From the NCBI GenBank assembly GCA_947650365.1, contig OX393557.1, forward strand, positions 52,212,472-52,276,471: DNA of 64,000 bases. Reading direction: 5' to 3'. The translations under genes and the position numbers were made by a program. The notes under the pieces were generated by a model that searched no databases, was not told the origin of the DNA, and saw nothing but the letters and a program-made list of their open reading frames with translations. The stretch's first letter is position 1; every line of letters starts with the position of its first letter. Below, one piece after another: positions 32,002 through 45,400 of this stretch. Origin of the DNA: Chamaelirium japonicum. Taxonomy: Eukaryota; Streptophyta; Magnoliopsida; Liliales; Melanthiaceae.

Positions 32002-33714
32002 ATGAAGGTTTTCTCCATCACCTTGGTGCTCCTGGTGCTGCTCCTCACCTCATCTTACATTGAATCTGTTGAAGTTGCTTCAGGTAATTAAACACTAACG
32101 ATACCCGGCTTCGTGGTTTGTATTCTTTCCATGTAATGATAATCACGCAGGGTAAGAGTCGCCTCATCCCAGTAGGATGCCCTCTAGTTATATGTCCTAA
32201 CTCCATGAATTTCATCATGTACGTCCCACCATCTCATGACCCCACCAGGACACCCAAATCACTATAGTCTTCATATATCCTTTGTGGGCCCCTCCTTATA
32301 ATCCGGCTTTTGGGACGAGAGGTTATGTATATATCCAACCATGATATCAGAGCTAGGTTCTGCTCAGTCGGACTCAGTTAGACTGAAATGTGGGCGAGGT
32401 TCTGTCCGAGGAGTGCAGAGGAGGGGGGACAAGAGGATATCCAACAGTAAAAACCCCCCATGTGGGGGGTTTTATGTAGATAAATTAATGCTATTCAGCC
32501 TGAAGGTTTTCTTGATTCCGTTCAGCCCGATTGACGTGGCAGTACGTAACTGGTGGTGTAAAAGATTTAAATATCGCTAGCAGGTTTCAGCCACCAGTTG
32601 TATGGTGCCAAATAAACCATGCTGGCGGAATAGGAAAAACCTTCGGGCTGAATAACATATCTCTTTTATGTAATATCATAATATAAACATGCAGGGTTGG
32701 GGGTTTTATTAACAAATTCTGACATCTACTTTTTTAAAACTAAAACTGCTTGTGTGGGGGGTTTTATGTAATATCACAATACGTGGCTGGGGGTTTATTA
32801 ATTAAAAGCCAAGGTTATCTCTAAACCTTAGGGATGGGACTTGGGCGGGTTGAAGGATCTGCCCAACCTAACTTGTACAAATCTTAATCCGTTTTGTCCG
32901 TGGAACCCGAGGAGGCCCAACCCATGCTTGCCCATTCTAGTTGCTCGGGTTCCTCGGGTTGCCTAATTTGCAAAATAATGGATGGGTTGGGCAGGTTGCC
33001 CAATTACAAATGCTTGTGCACATAAATAGATGAAAAAAAAACCCTACAAAATTTTCAATTGGATAAAAAAATCTTTAAAATGCATAACGAAAACATAAAC
33101 TCCAACCCATATCCTCACATATTTCAAACGAATTCTTAGCATTCAACATCAAACAGAGTGTCTTTGATTTCTATAAAAATAACTACCAAAGCATTCAACC
33201 TAGCTTAGTGTGTCACTTCCTCGGGTTCCTCGGGTTGGGAAGATCAGTATCCAAATCCATCCAAATTGAAATCGGGTTGATCTTTTTTTATCCAAACCCT
33301 TCCAAGTTTTTAACTAGGTTTACCCATTTTTGTCCATTGTTCGGGTTGGATGGGTCGGGTTTAGGTTAGACCCGCCCAAATCCCACCTCTAGTAAAACTT
33401 TAAAAAAAGTGTATTTTGTATAATATCAATATTTGTCAGGTACTTGTATGCAAAAATTCCAATTAATCTAGCAGTTATTACACCTTGATTGACGATGGGG
33501 TTGGGTTGCGTGTGCCGGAGCAGCCTTCTGCGATGGCAAGTGCAAGGTGCGGTGCAGCAAGGCCGGGAAGGAGTCGCGGTGCTACAGGTACTGCATGATG
33601 TGCTGCGGGGAGTGCCACTGCGTGCCGTCGGGGACTTACGGGCACAAGGACGAGTGCCCCTGCTACAGGGACAAGGTCACCACCGGACCCATCAAGAAAC
33701 CCAAGTGCCCCTGA
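32002..33714 (+). CDS. GASA/snakin-type gibberellin-regulated cysteine-rich peptide 1
   Basis: Two exons, 32002-32083 and 33524-33714 (phase 1), give 90 residues. The first exon encodes a signal peptide ([18 protein letters not shown]). The second encodes the 12-cysteine GASA domain beginning [15 protein letters not shown], with [19 protein letters not shown], then DECPCYRD and the terminal KPKCP. Members of this family are secreted, disulfide-rich peptides linked to hormone response and antimicrobial defence; the exact role here is unknown. The 1,440-bp intron holds two repeat insertions. The acceptor (GCCGGAGCAG/CCTTC) lacks a good pyrimidine tract but is the only one I found that keeps the frame. 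It is also at the same position as in GASA gene 2, whose exons have the same lengths (82 and 191 nt). Confidence 0.9.
32488..32658. repeat. inverted-repeat insertion in the GASA 1 intron
   Basis: 33-bp arms, ATGCTATTCAGCCTGAAGG... facing ...CCTTCGGGCTGAATAACAT, bound a 171-bp segment. The surrounding intron also repeats TGTGGGGGGTTTTATGTA at about 32,460 and 32,753. It is MITE-like. No target duplication is evident. Confidence 0.65.
32829..33391. mobile_element. hAT-type MITE in the GASA 1 intron
   Basis: The terminal repeats are TAGGGATGGGACTTGGGCGG and, on the other strand, TAGAGGTGGGATTTGGGCGG. Flanks CTAAACCT and GTAAAACT match at 6 of 8 positions. The interior has GGGTTGGG-type words and an AT-rich core. 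It is older than the other hAT copies by its flank decay. Confidence 0.82.
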
Positions 33715-33812
33715 ACCCGATCTCTCTCTCCATGCTCCATCGATCTACAGTACATGCTGGTGGCATCAAGTTAATGTAGTGCAAATAATAATTAGTCCAA
33801 TAAGCATGTTTC

Positions 33813-33813
<1 letters not shown>

Positions 33814-33880
<67 letters not shown>
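33814..33880. repeat. (CT)n microsatellite in the GASA 1 3' UTR
   Basis: About 33 CT units, 100 bp after the stop codon. A candidate AATAAA polyadenylation signal follows at 33,963-33,968. Confidence 0.92.
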
Positions 33881-33883
<3 letters not shown>

Positions 33884-34019
33884 GTATTTCATACTTTGTA
33901 TCAGATGGAGTTCTCTTTGTTGGACGTGTGTGCCCTGAAGGTTAATGTAGTCTTGACATATTAATAAAATTTGAATTTTTTTTTGTCTAATATAATCTTG
34001 TGCCTCCAATTGTTTTTTC

Positions 34020-34980
34020 CTATTATTTTTAGTCGCAGACACCATGACATACATAATTGTGTATAAGTTTTATATGTTAGGTGCATGACAGGAGACCATA
34101 AAGTCAAAGATCCCGTATAGTATGTATAGCTATATGTTGAGACTCGAAGGCTTTGACGATCTAGATCCGGCCATCGGGTCTTCTGCAAAAGCGATGCCGT
34201 AAGTGATCGAGATTGAGATTCTTGAGAATACGGAGATCACTCACCGAATAAGATGATAACCACATAAGCAAGCACAACAACAGAGAGATGCAGACAGTCA
34301 AGGAATATGATTTTACAATTAAGAGTTTACAATCACCCGGCGGTGGGTCACCGTTTGTTGGACCGGCGCACATCGTATCTTTAGCCTCTTAAATCTTAGA
34401 ACACTCACATGATGAAGACAAACTTAAGCGGGTGATACACAAGAGAATGCCAAACACCATTGAGAGTAGAAGCACCGTAGAATTTATCGAAGTAGACCCG
34501 CTGAGAAACCCGGAGATGATCACAACACTGTTTTTTTTCTTCTTTTCTTTTCTTATCTCTCACAAGTTTTTTCTTTCTCACGACGACTGTAACAACACCA
34601 CGCGTTCTTCTTACCCTAAAGCCCAACGGATCCCCTTTTATAATAGAAAAATATATATAGCTTTAGTTTTTCCAATACAACACCGTCTCGTATCTTATTT
34701 GCGTCATGCGCACGATATCTCCAAGATTTTTCTCATCCGACTTTTTTGCTGATTCACTGTGTACTCGATCTAGGAGGTTGCGTGTACGTTCCTATCTCGG
34801 GTATTTGGCTTTTACAAACCAAGAATCCAATAATCTCCACCTTGGAACCATCGCCGCTAATCGTTATGACTTTATTTTTTTCTATTATTTATAGTCGGGG
34901 TATGGAGTGTAACTCACTCGTGCATAGAAGACCATAAAGTCATAAGCCTAGTATAGCTTGTATGTTGCACCTTTGTATTT
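34020..34980 (-). mobile_element. probable LTR-element relic (minus strand)
   Basis: On the minus strand a polypurine-like AAGGTGGAGAT (about 34,837-34,847) is followed by TATTGGATTCTTGG, resembling a copia PPT and LTR start. A TATTATAAAAGG promoter-like motif lies at about 34,637-34,648. Segments around AGACCATAAAGTC occur on both sides (about 34,092 and 34,928) and look like a diverged flanking duplication. No coding part is seen. An old solo LTR or fragment is the best guess. Confidence 0.4.
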
Positions 34981-35236
34981 GAGCATGATGATCGGACTCG
35001 CTATAACATAATGTCCATGGTGGTGTGCTGGGTGTGTTGGACATGTTGAATTGGATTGATGATGAATAACAAATCTTGAATTGTAGTCGGCTTGGATTTT
35101 TTCTTTTTTTGTTAGAAATAACTTTTTAGCTTCACAGGCAATCCAGTCACCTTATATGATTTTTGGTAAATATGAGAAATTCTCGGATTGAAAATTATTT
35201 CAAATCCGGAAAAAAAAAAGAATCATCTGGTTCTAC

Positions 35237-35720
35237 TAGGGGTGGCAATGGGTCGGGTCGGGTCGGGTCGGGCTCGTGTCGTGTCTAGTTTCGGGTCGTG
35301 TCCAAAACCCCTAGACCCGGATCCAACCCGTTTAACTAAGCATGTCTATATCCTAAACTCGTACCCGACCCGCTTATAAACGGGTAGACCCGATAAGACC
35401 CGTTTACCACACGGGTCTATTAAGTAGACCTGATCTGACCCAATCCGACTCGACCCGACCTGACCCGATAGACCCACTGGTACTACATATTACAGTATCA
35501 GATTGCGGATAGACTCGACCCGACATGACCCGTTGAATTTTAAACGGGTCTTCTCAGGTCTACCGTGTCCAGACCCTAAACCCAGACCCGACCCGCTTAT
35601 TAAACGGGTCTATCGTGTCGATCCGTTTACAACCCGAACCGTTTAACCTTGACCCAGACCCGCTAACTTCGTGTCCTGTCGTGTGAGTCTGTCGTGTCGG
35701 GTCCAAAATTGCCAGCCCTA
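35237..35720. mobile_element. hAT-type MITE, TIR TAGGG(G/C)TGGCAAT
   Basis: Perfect 8-bp target duplication GGTTCTAC (35,229-35,236 and 35,721-35,728). The ends are TAGGGGTGGCAAT and, on the other strand, TAGGGCTGGCAAT. The interior is GGGTCGGGTC and GACCCGACCCG iterations. It sits about 70 bp outside the left CACTA subterminal repeats. Confidence 0.93.
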
Positions 35721-35800
35721 GGTTCTACCCAAAACAATTTGGTGATGACTATTGAACCACGTACTCGATCGTGAACCCAAAGACGTACCCTATATATATT

Positions 35801-36120
35801 ACCGACGAATATTATATGCCGTCGGCATATTATTTATAATTTTAAAAAAATGAAAATATTATTACCGACGGAATAATTAATGTCCGTCGGTAATAAGTAT
35901 GTTTTTTTTTTTATAAATTTACCTAAATAATGTTATTTAATTCCTGTGATTTACAACAATACCACAATATATTACCACAATTTATCAAATATTACCACAA
36001 TTTATAAAATATTACCGCAAATTTTAAAATATTACCTAAATTGATAAAAAATTATAGCAAATTATCAAATATTACCACAGTACCCGACAATTATAGACAA
36101 GAACAAAAAATAACCACATA
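35801..36120. repeat. left subterminal region of the CACTA element
   Basis: Paired motifs ACCGACGAA...GCCGTCGGC and ACCGACGGA...TCCGTCGGT are followed by repeated ATTACCACAA words. The ATTACCACAA words recur near the right end at 53.44-53.80 kb. Confidence 0.75.
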
Positions 36121-36166
36121 TTACAAAATAATATTTACACAATCCAAAACTGAGAGATGATACATA

Positions 36167-36352
36167 CCCTATCTCAACCACCCCCGCCCGCCACCAACGC
36201 TGGTGCTCTCATCGATCCCCTGACGCCGCCCTATCTCAACCACCCCCGCCCGACACCAACACTGGTGCTCTCATCAATCCTCTGACGCCGCCCTATCTCA
36301 ACCACCCTCACCCGCCACCAACGCTGGTGCACTCATCGATCCCCTGACGCCG
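36167..36352. repeat. three 62-bp tandem repeats
   Basis: Copies start at 36,167, 36,229 and 36,291 with CCCTATCTCAACCACCC and include CTGGTGC(T/A)CTCATC. They are GC-rich, unlike the AT-rich flanks. On the minus strand, frame QEQDGVRGSMSAPALVAG ends within the first copy met and follows a possible splice acceptor TTAATTGCAG, so this may be the 3' end of the second CACTA gene. Confidence 0.8.
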
Positions 36353-36407
36353 TCCTGCTCCTGCAATTAACATGTATTTGTTAAAAAAATAGTTTATATC
36401 TATAACT

Positions 36408-39400
36408 GAGTCTAAGCGTTAAAAAATGATAAGTTAGCGTGTTTCGGTTTTGAAATAGGTTTGGATTCGATCAGATCGGTATCAGATAATTCGAAGTTGG
36501 AAGTATTCCGTATTTCGGACTTGCGAGCGAGTTCTAATTGGATATTTGACCAATTTACGCTCCGATTCACCGATTTAGAGTCTAAGTGTTGGAAAATCAT
36601 AAGTTAGCGTGTTTCGGATATGAAATAGGTTTGGATTCGATCGGATCGTCATCGGATCGGCATCCGATAATTCGAACTTGGAATTATTCCGTATTTTAGA
36701 CTTGCGAGCGAGTTCTAATTGGATATTTGACCAATTTACGCTCCGATTCACCGATTTAGAGTCTAAGTGTTGGAAAATGATAAGTTAGCGTGTTTCGGAT
36801 ATGAAATAGGTTTGGATTCGATCCGATCGTCATCGGATCGGCATCCGATAATTCAAACTTGGAATTATTCTGTATTTCGGACTTGCGAGCGGGTTCTAAT
36901 TGGATATTTGACCAATTTACGATCCGATTGATTCACCGATTTATAGTCTAAGTGTTGGAAAATCATAAGTTAGCGTGTTTCGGATATGAAATAGGTTTGG
37001 ATTCGATCGGATCATCAACGGATCGGCATCCGATAATTCGAACTTGGAATTATTCCGTATTTCGGACTTGCGAGCGGGTTCTAATTGGATATTTGACCAA
37101 TTTACGATCCGATCGATTCACCGATTTAGAGTCTAAGGGTTGGAAAATCATAAGTTAGCGTGTTTCGGATATGAAATAGGTTTGGATTCGATCGGATCGT
37201 CAACGGATCGGCATCCGATAAATCGAACTTGGAATAATTCCGTATTTCGAACTTGCGAGTGGGTTCTAATTGGATATTTGACCAATTTACGATCCGATTC
37301 ACCGATTTAGAGTCTAAGTGTTGAAAAATCATAAGTTAGCGTGTTTCGGATATGAAATATGTTTGGATTCGATCGGATCGTCATCGGATCGGTATCCGAT
37401 AATTCGAACTTGGAATTATTCCGTATTTCGGACTTGCGAGCGGGTTCTAATTGGATATTTGACCAATTTACGATCCGATCGATTCACCGATTTAGAGTCT
37501 AAGTGTTGGAAAATCATAAGTTAGCGTGTTTCGGATATGAAATAGGTTTGGATTCGATCGGTTCGTCAACGGATCGGCATCCGATAATTCGAACTTGGAA
37601 TTATTCCGTATTTTGGACTTGCGAGCGGATACTAATTGGATATTTGACCAATTTACGCTCCGATTCACCGATTTAGAGTCTAAGTGTTGGAAAATCATAA
37701 GTTAGCGTGTTTCGGATATGAAATAGGTTTGGATTCGATCGGATCGTCAACGGATCGGCATCCGATAATTCGAACTTGGAATAATTCCGTATTTCGGACT
37801 TGCGAGTGGGTTCTAATTGGATATTTGACCAATTTACGATCCGATTCACCGATTTAGAGTCTAAGTGTTGGAAAATCATAAGTTAGCGTGTTTCGGATAT
37901 GAAATAGGTTTGGATTCGATCCGATCGTCATCGGATCGGCATCCGATAATTCGAACTTGGAATTATTCCGTATTTCGTACTTTCGAGCGAGTTATAATTG
38001 GATAATTGACCAATTTACGCTCTGATTCACCGATTTAGAGTCTAAGTGTTGGAAAATCATAAGTTAGCGTGTTTCGGATATGAAATATGTTTGGATTCGA
38101 TCGGATCGTCAACGGATCGGCATCCGATAATTCGAACTTAGAATTATTCCGTATTTCGGACTTGCGAGCGGGTTCTAATTGGATATTTGACCAATTTACG
38201 ATCCGATTCACCGATTTAGAGTCTAAGTGTTGGAAAATCATAAGTTAGCGTGTTTCAGATATGAAATATGTTTGGATTCGATCGGATCGTCATCGGATCG
38301 GCATCCGATAATTCGAACTTGGAATTATTCCGTATTTCGGAGTTGCGAGCGGGTTCTAATTGGATATTTGACCAATTTACGATCCGATTCACCGATTTAG
38401 AGTCTAAGTGTTGGAAAATCATAAGTTAGCGTGTTTCGGATATGAAATAGGTTTGGATTCGATCCGATCGTCATCGGATCGGCATCCGATAATTCGAACT
38501 TGGAATTATTCCGTATTTCGGACTTGCGAGCGGGTTCTAATTGGATATTTGACCAATTTACGCTCCGATTCACCGATTTAGAGTCTAAGTACGTGTTGGA
38601 AAATCATAAGTTAGCGTGTTTCGGATATGAAATAGGTTTGGATTCGATCGGATCGTCAACGGATCGGCATCCGATAATTCGAACTTGGAATTATTCCGAA
38701 TTTCGGACTTGCGGGCGGGTTCTAATTGGATATTTGACCAATTTACGATCCGATTCACCGATTTAGAGTCTAAGTGTTGGAAAATCATAAGTTAGCGTGT
38801 TTCGGATATGAAATAGGTTTGGATTCGATCCGATCGTCATCGGATCGGCATCCGATAATTCGAACTTGGAATTATTCTGTATTTCGGACTTGCGAGCGAG
38901 TTATAATTGGATATTTGATCAATTTACGCTCCGATTCACCGATTTAGAGTCTAAGTGTTGGAAAATCATAAGTTAGCGTGTTTCGGATATGAAATAGGTT
39001 TGGATTCGATCGGATCGTCAACGGATCGGCATCCGATAATTCGAACTTGGAATTATTCCGTATTTCGGACTTGCGAGCGGGTTCTAATTGGATATTTGAC
39101 CAATTTACGATCCGATCGATTCACCGATTTAGAGTCTAAGTGTTGGAAAATCATAAGTTAGCGTGTTTCGGATATGAAATAGGTTTGGATTCGATCGGAT
39201 CGTCAACGGATCGGCATCCGATAATTCGAACTTGGAATTATTCTTTATTTCGGAGTTGCGAGCGGGTTCTAATTGGATATTTGACCAATTTACGATCCGA
39301 TTCACCGATTTAGAGTCTAAGTGTTGGAAAATCATACGTTCGCGTGTTTCGGATATGAAATAGGTTTGGATTCGATCGGATCGTCATCGAATCGGCATTC

Positions 39401-42400
39401 GATAATTCGAACTTGGAATTATTCCGTATTTCGGACTTGCGAGAGGGTTCTAATTGGATATTTGACCAATTTACGCTCCGATTCACCGATTTAGAGTCTA
39501 AGTATTGGAAAATCATAAGTTAGCGTGTTTCGGTTATGAAATAGGTTTGGATTCGATCGGATCGTCAACGGATCGGCATCCGATAATTCGAACTTGGAAT
39601 TATTCCGTATTTCGGACTTGCGAGCGGGTTCTAATTAGATATTTGACTAATTTACGATCCGATCGATTCACCGATTTAGAGTCTAAGTGTTGGAAAATCA
39701 TAAGTTAGCGTGTTTTGGATATGAAATAGGTTTGGATTCGATCGGATCGTCAATGGATCGGCATCCGATAATTCGAACTTGGAATTATTCCGTATTTCGG
39801 ACTTTCAAGCGGGTTCTAATTGGATATTTGACCAATTTACGATCCGATTCACCGATTTAGAGTCTAAGTGTTGGAAAATCATAAGTTAGCGTGTTTCGGA
39901 TATGAAATAGGTTTGGATTCGATCCGATCGTCAACGGATCGGCATCCGATAATTCGAACTTGGAATTATTCCGTATTTCGGAGTTGCGAGCGGGTTCTAA
40001 TTGGATATTTGACCAATTTACGATCCGATTCACCGATTTAGAGTCTAAGTGTTGGAAAATCATAAGTTAGCGTGTTTCGGATATGAAATAGGTTTGGATT
40101 CGATCGGATCGTCAACGGATGGGCATCCGATAATTCGAACTTGGAATTATTCCGTATTTCGGACTTGCGAGCGGGTTCTAATTGGATATTTGACCAATTT
40201 ACGATCCGATTCACTGATTTAGAGTCTAAGTGTTGGAAAATCATAAGTTAGCGTGTTTCGGATATGAAATAGGTTTGGATTCGATCCGATCGTCAACGGA
40301 TCGGCATCCGATAATTCGAACTTGGAATTATTCCATATTTTGGAGTTGCGAGCGGGTTCTAATTGGATATTTAACCAATTTACGATCCGATTCACCGATT
40401 TAGAGTCTAAGTGTTGGATAATCATAAGTTAGCGTGTTTCGGATATGAAATAGGTTTGGATTCGATCGGATCGTCATCGGATCGGCATCCGATAATTCGA
40501 ACTTGGAATTATTCCGTATTTCGGACTTGCGAGCGGGTTCTAATTGGATATTTGACCAATTTACGATCCGATTCACCGATTTAGAGTCTAAGTGTTGGAA
40601 AATCATAAGTTAGCGTGTTTCGGATATGAAATAGGTTTGGATTCGATCGGATCGTCAACGGATCGACATCAGATAATTCGAACTTGGAATTATTCCGTAT
40701 TTCGGACTTGCGAGCGGGTTCTAATTGGATATTTGACCAATTTACGATCCGATCGATTCACCGATTTAGAGTCTAAGTGTTGGAAAATCATAAGTTAGCG
40801 TGTTTCGGATATGAAATAGGTTTGGATTCGATCGGATCGTCAAAGGATCGGCATCTGATAATTCAAACTTGTAATTATTCCGTATTTCGGACTTGTGAGC
40901 GGGTTCTAATTGGATATTTGACCAATTTACGATCCGATTCACTGATTTAGAGTCTAAGTGTTGGAAAATCATAAGTTAGCGTGTTTCGGATATGAAATAG
41001 GTTTGGATTCGATCCGATCGTCAACGGATCGGCATCCGATAATTTGAACTTGGAATTATTCCGTATTTCGGAGTTGCGAGCGGGTTCTAATTGGATATTT
41101 GACCAATTTACGATCCGATTCACCGATTTAGAGTCTAATTGTTGGAAAATCATAAGTTAGCGTGTTTCGGATATGAAATAGGTTTGGATTCGATCGGATC
41201 GTCGTCGGATCGGCATCCGATAATTCGAACTTGGAATTATTCCGTATTTCGGACTTGCGAGCAGGTTCTAATTGGATATTTGACCAATTTACGATCCGAT
41301 TCACCGATTTAGAGTCTAAGTGTTGGAAAATCATAAGTTAGCGTGTGTCGGATATGAAATAGGTTTGGATTCGATCGGATCATCAACGGATCGGCATCCG
41401 TTAATTCGAACTTGGAATTATTCCGTATTTCGGACTTGCGAGCGGGTTCTAATTGGATATTTGACCAATTTACGATCCGATCGATTCACCGATTTAGAGT
41501 CTAAGTGTTGGAAAATCATAAGTTAGCGTTTTCGAATATGAAATAGGTTTGGATTCGATCGGATCGTCAACGGTTCGGCATCCGATAATTCGAACTTCGA
41601 ATTATTCCATATTTCGGACTTGCGAGCGGGTTCTAATTGGATATTTGACCAGTTTACGATCCGATTCACCGATTTAGACTCTAAGTGTTGGAAAATCATA
41701 AGTTAGCGTGTTTCAGATATGAAATAGGTTTGGATTCAATCCGATCGTCAACGGATCGGCATCCGATAATTCGAACTTGGAATTATTCCGTATTTCGGAG
41801 TTGCGAGCGAGTTCTAATTGGATATTTGACCAATTTACGATCCGATTCACCGATTTAGAGTCTAAGTGTTGGAAAATCATAAGTTAGCGTGTTTCGGATA
41901 TGAAATAGGTTTGGATTCGATCGGATCATCATCGGATCGGCATCCGATAATTCGAACTTGGAATTATTCCGTATTTCGGACTTGCGATCGGGTTCTAATT
42001 GGATATTTGACCAATTTACGATCCGATTCACCGATTTAGAGTCTAAGTGTTGGAAAATCATAAGTTAGCGTGTTTCGAATATGAAATAGGTTTGGATTCG
42101 ATCCGATCGTCATCGGATCGGCATCCGATAATTCGAACTTGGAATTATTCTGTATTTCGGAGTTGCGAGCGGGTTCTAATTGGATATTTGACCAATTTAC
42201 GATCCGATCGATTCACCGATTTAGAGTCTAAGTGTTGGAAAATCATAAGTTAGCGTGTTTCGTATATGAAATAGGTTTGGATTCGATCGGATCATCAACG
42301 GATCGGCATCCGATAATTCAAACTTGGAATTATTCCGTATTTCGGACTTGCGAGCGGGTTCTAATTGGATATTTGACCAATTTACGATCCGATTCACCGA

Positions 42401-45400
42401 TTTAGAGTCTAAGTGTTGGAAAATCATAAGTTAGCTTGTTTCGGATATGAAATAGGTTTGGATTCGATCGGATCGTCAACGGATCGGCATCCGATAATTC
42501 GAACTTGGAATTATTCCGTATTTCGGACTTGCGAGCGGGTTCTAATTGGATATTTGACCAATTTACGATCCGATTCACCGATTTAGAGTCTAAGTGTTGG
42601 AAAATCATAAGTTAGCGTGTTTCGGATATGAAATAGGCTTGGATTTGATCGGATTGTCAACGGATCGGCATCCGATAATTCGAACTTGGAATTATTCCGT
42701 ATTTCGGACTTGCGAGCGGGTTCTAATTGGATATTTGACCAATTTACGATCCGATTCACCGATTTAGAGTCTAAGTGTTGGAAAATCATAAGTTAGCGTG
42801 TTTCGGATATGAAATAGGTTTGGATTCGATCCGATCGTCAACGGATCGGCATCCGATAATTCGAACTTGGAATTATTCCGTATTTCGGACTTGCGAGCGG
42901 GTTCTAATTGGATATTTGACCAATTTACGATCCGTTTCACCGATTTAGAGTCTAAGTGTTGGAAAATCATAAAGTTAGCGTGTTTCAGATATGAAATAGG
43001 TTTGGATTCGATCGGATCGTCATCGGATCGGCATCCGATAATTCGAACTTGTAATTATTCTGTATTTCGGACTTGCGAGCGGGTTCTAATTGGATATTTG
43101 ACCAATTTACGATCCGATTCACCGATTAAGAGTCTAAGTGTTGAAAAATCATAAGTTAGCGTGTTTCGGATATGAAATAGGTTTGGATTCGATCCGATCG
43201 TCATCGGATCGGCATCCGATAATTCGAACTTGGAATTATTTCGTATTTCGGACTTGCGAGCGGGTTCTAATTGGATATTTGACCAATTTACGCTCCGATT
43301 CACCGATTTATAGTCTAAGTGTTGAAAAATCATAAGTTAGCGTGTTTCGGATATGAAATAGGTTTGGATTCGATCCGATCGTCATCGGATCGGCATCCGA
43401 TAATTCGAACTTTGAATTATTTCGTATTTCGGACTTGCGAGCGGTTTCTAATTAGATATTTGACCAATTTACGCTCCGATTCACCGATTTAGGGTCTAAG
43501 TGTTGGAAAATAATAAGTTAGCGTGTTTCGGATATGAAATAGGTTTGGATTCGATCCGATCGTCATCGGATCGGCATCCGATAATTCGAACTTGGAATTA
43601 TATTCCGTATTTCGGACTTGTGAGCGGGTTCTAATTGGATATTTGACCAATTTACGATCCGATTCACCGATTTAGAGTCTAAGTGTTGGAAAATCATAAG
43701 TTAGCTTGTTTCGGATATGAAATAGGTTTCGATTCGATCGGATCGTCATCGAATCGGCATCCGATAATTCGAACTTGGAATTATTCCGTATTTCGGACTT
43801 GCGAGCAGGTTCAAATTGGATATTTGACCAATTTACGCTCCGATTCACCGATTTAGAGTCTAAGTGTTGGAAAATCATAAGTTAGCGTGTTTCGGATATG
43901 AAATAGGTTTGGATTCGATCGGATCGTCAACGGATCAGCATCCGATAATTCGAACTTGGAATTATTTCGTATTTCGGACTTGCGAGCGGGTTCTAATTGG
44001 ATATTTGACCAATTTACGATCCGATCGATTCACCGATTTAGAGTCTAAGTGTTGGAAAATCATAAGCTAGCGTGTTTCGGATATGAAATAGGTTTGGATT
44101 CGATCGGATCGTCAATGGATCGGCATCCGATAATTCGAACTTGGAATTATTCCGTATTTCGGACTTGCGAGCGGGTTCTAATTGGATATTTGACCAATTT
44201 TCGATCCGATTCACCGATTTAGAGTCTAAGTGTTGAAAAATCATAAGTTAGCGTGTTTCGGATATGAAATAGGTTTGGATTCGATCCGATCGTCAACGGA
44301 TCGACATCCGATAATTCGAACTTGAAATTATACCGTATTTCGGAGTTGCAAGCGGGTTCTAAATGGATATTTGACCAATTTACGATCCGATTCACCGATT
44401 TAGAGTCTAAGTGTTGGAAAATCATAAGTTAGCGTGTTTCGGATATGAAATAGGTTTGGATTCGATCGGATCGTCATCGGATCGGCATCCGATAATTCAA
44501 ACTTGGAATTATTCCGTATTTCGGGCTTGCGAGTGGGTTCTAATTGGATATTTGACCAATTTACGATCCGATTCACCGATTTAGAGTCTAAGTGTTGGAA
44601 AATCATAAGTTAGCGTGTTTCGGATATGAAATAGGTTTGGATTCGATCGGATCGTCAACGGATCGGCATCCGATAATTCGAACTTGGAATTATTCCGTAT
44701 TTCGGACTTGCGAGCGGGTTCTAATTAGATATTTGACCAATTTACGATCCGATCGATTCACCGATTTAGAGTCTAAGTGTTGGAAAATCATAAGTTAGCG
44801 TGTTTCGGATATGAAATAGGTTTGGATTCGATCGGATCGTCAACAGATCGGCATCCGATAATTCGAACTTGGAATTATTCCGTATTTCAGACTTGCGAGC
44901 GGGTTCTAATTGGATATTTGACCAATTTACGATCCGATTCACCGATTTAGAGTCTAAGTGTTGGAAAATCATAAGTTAGTGTGTTTCGGATATGAAATAG
45001 GTTTGGATTCGATCCGATCGTCAACGGATCGGCATCCGATAATTTGAACTTGGAATTATTCCGTATTTCGGAGTTGCGAGCGGGTTCTAATTGGATATTT
45101 AACTAATTTACGATCCGATTCACCGATTTAGAGTATAAGTGTTGGAAAATCATAAGTTAGCGTGTTTCGGATATGAAATAGGTTTGGATTCGATCGGATC
45201 GTCATCGGATCGGCATCCGATAATTCGAACTTGGAATTATTCCGTATTTCGGACATGCGAGCGGGTTCTAATTGGATATTTGACCAATTTACGATCCTAT
45301 TCACCGATTTAGATTCTAAGTGTTGGAAAATCATAAGTTAGCGTGTTGCGGATATGAAATAGGTTTGGATTCGATCGGATCGTCAACGGATCGGCATCCG

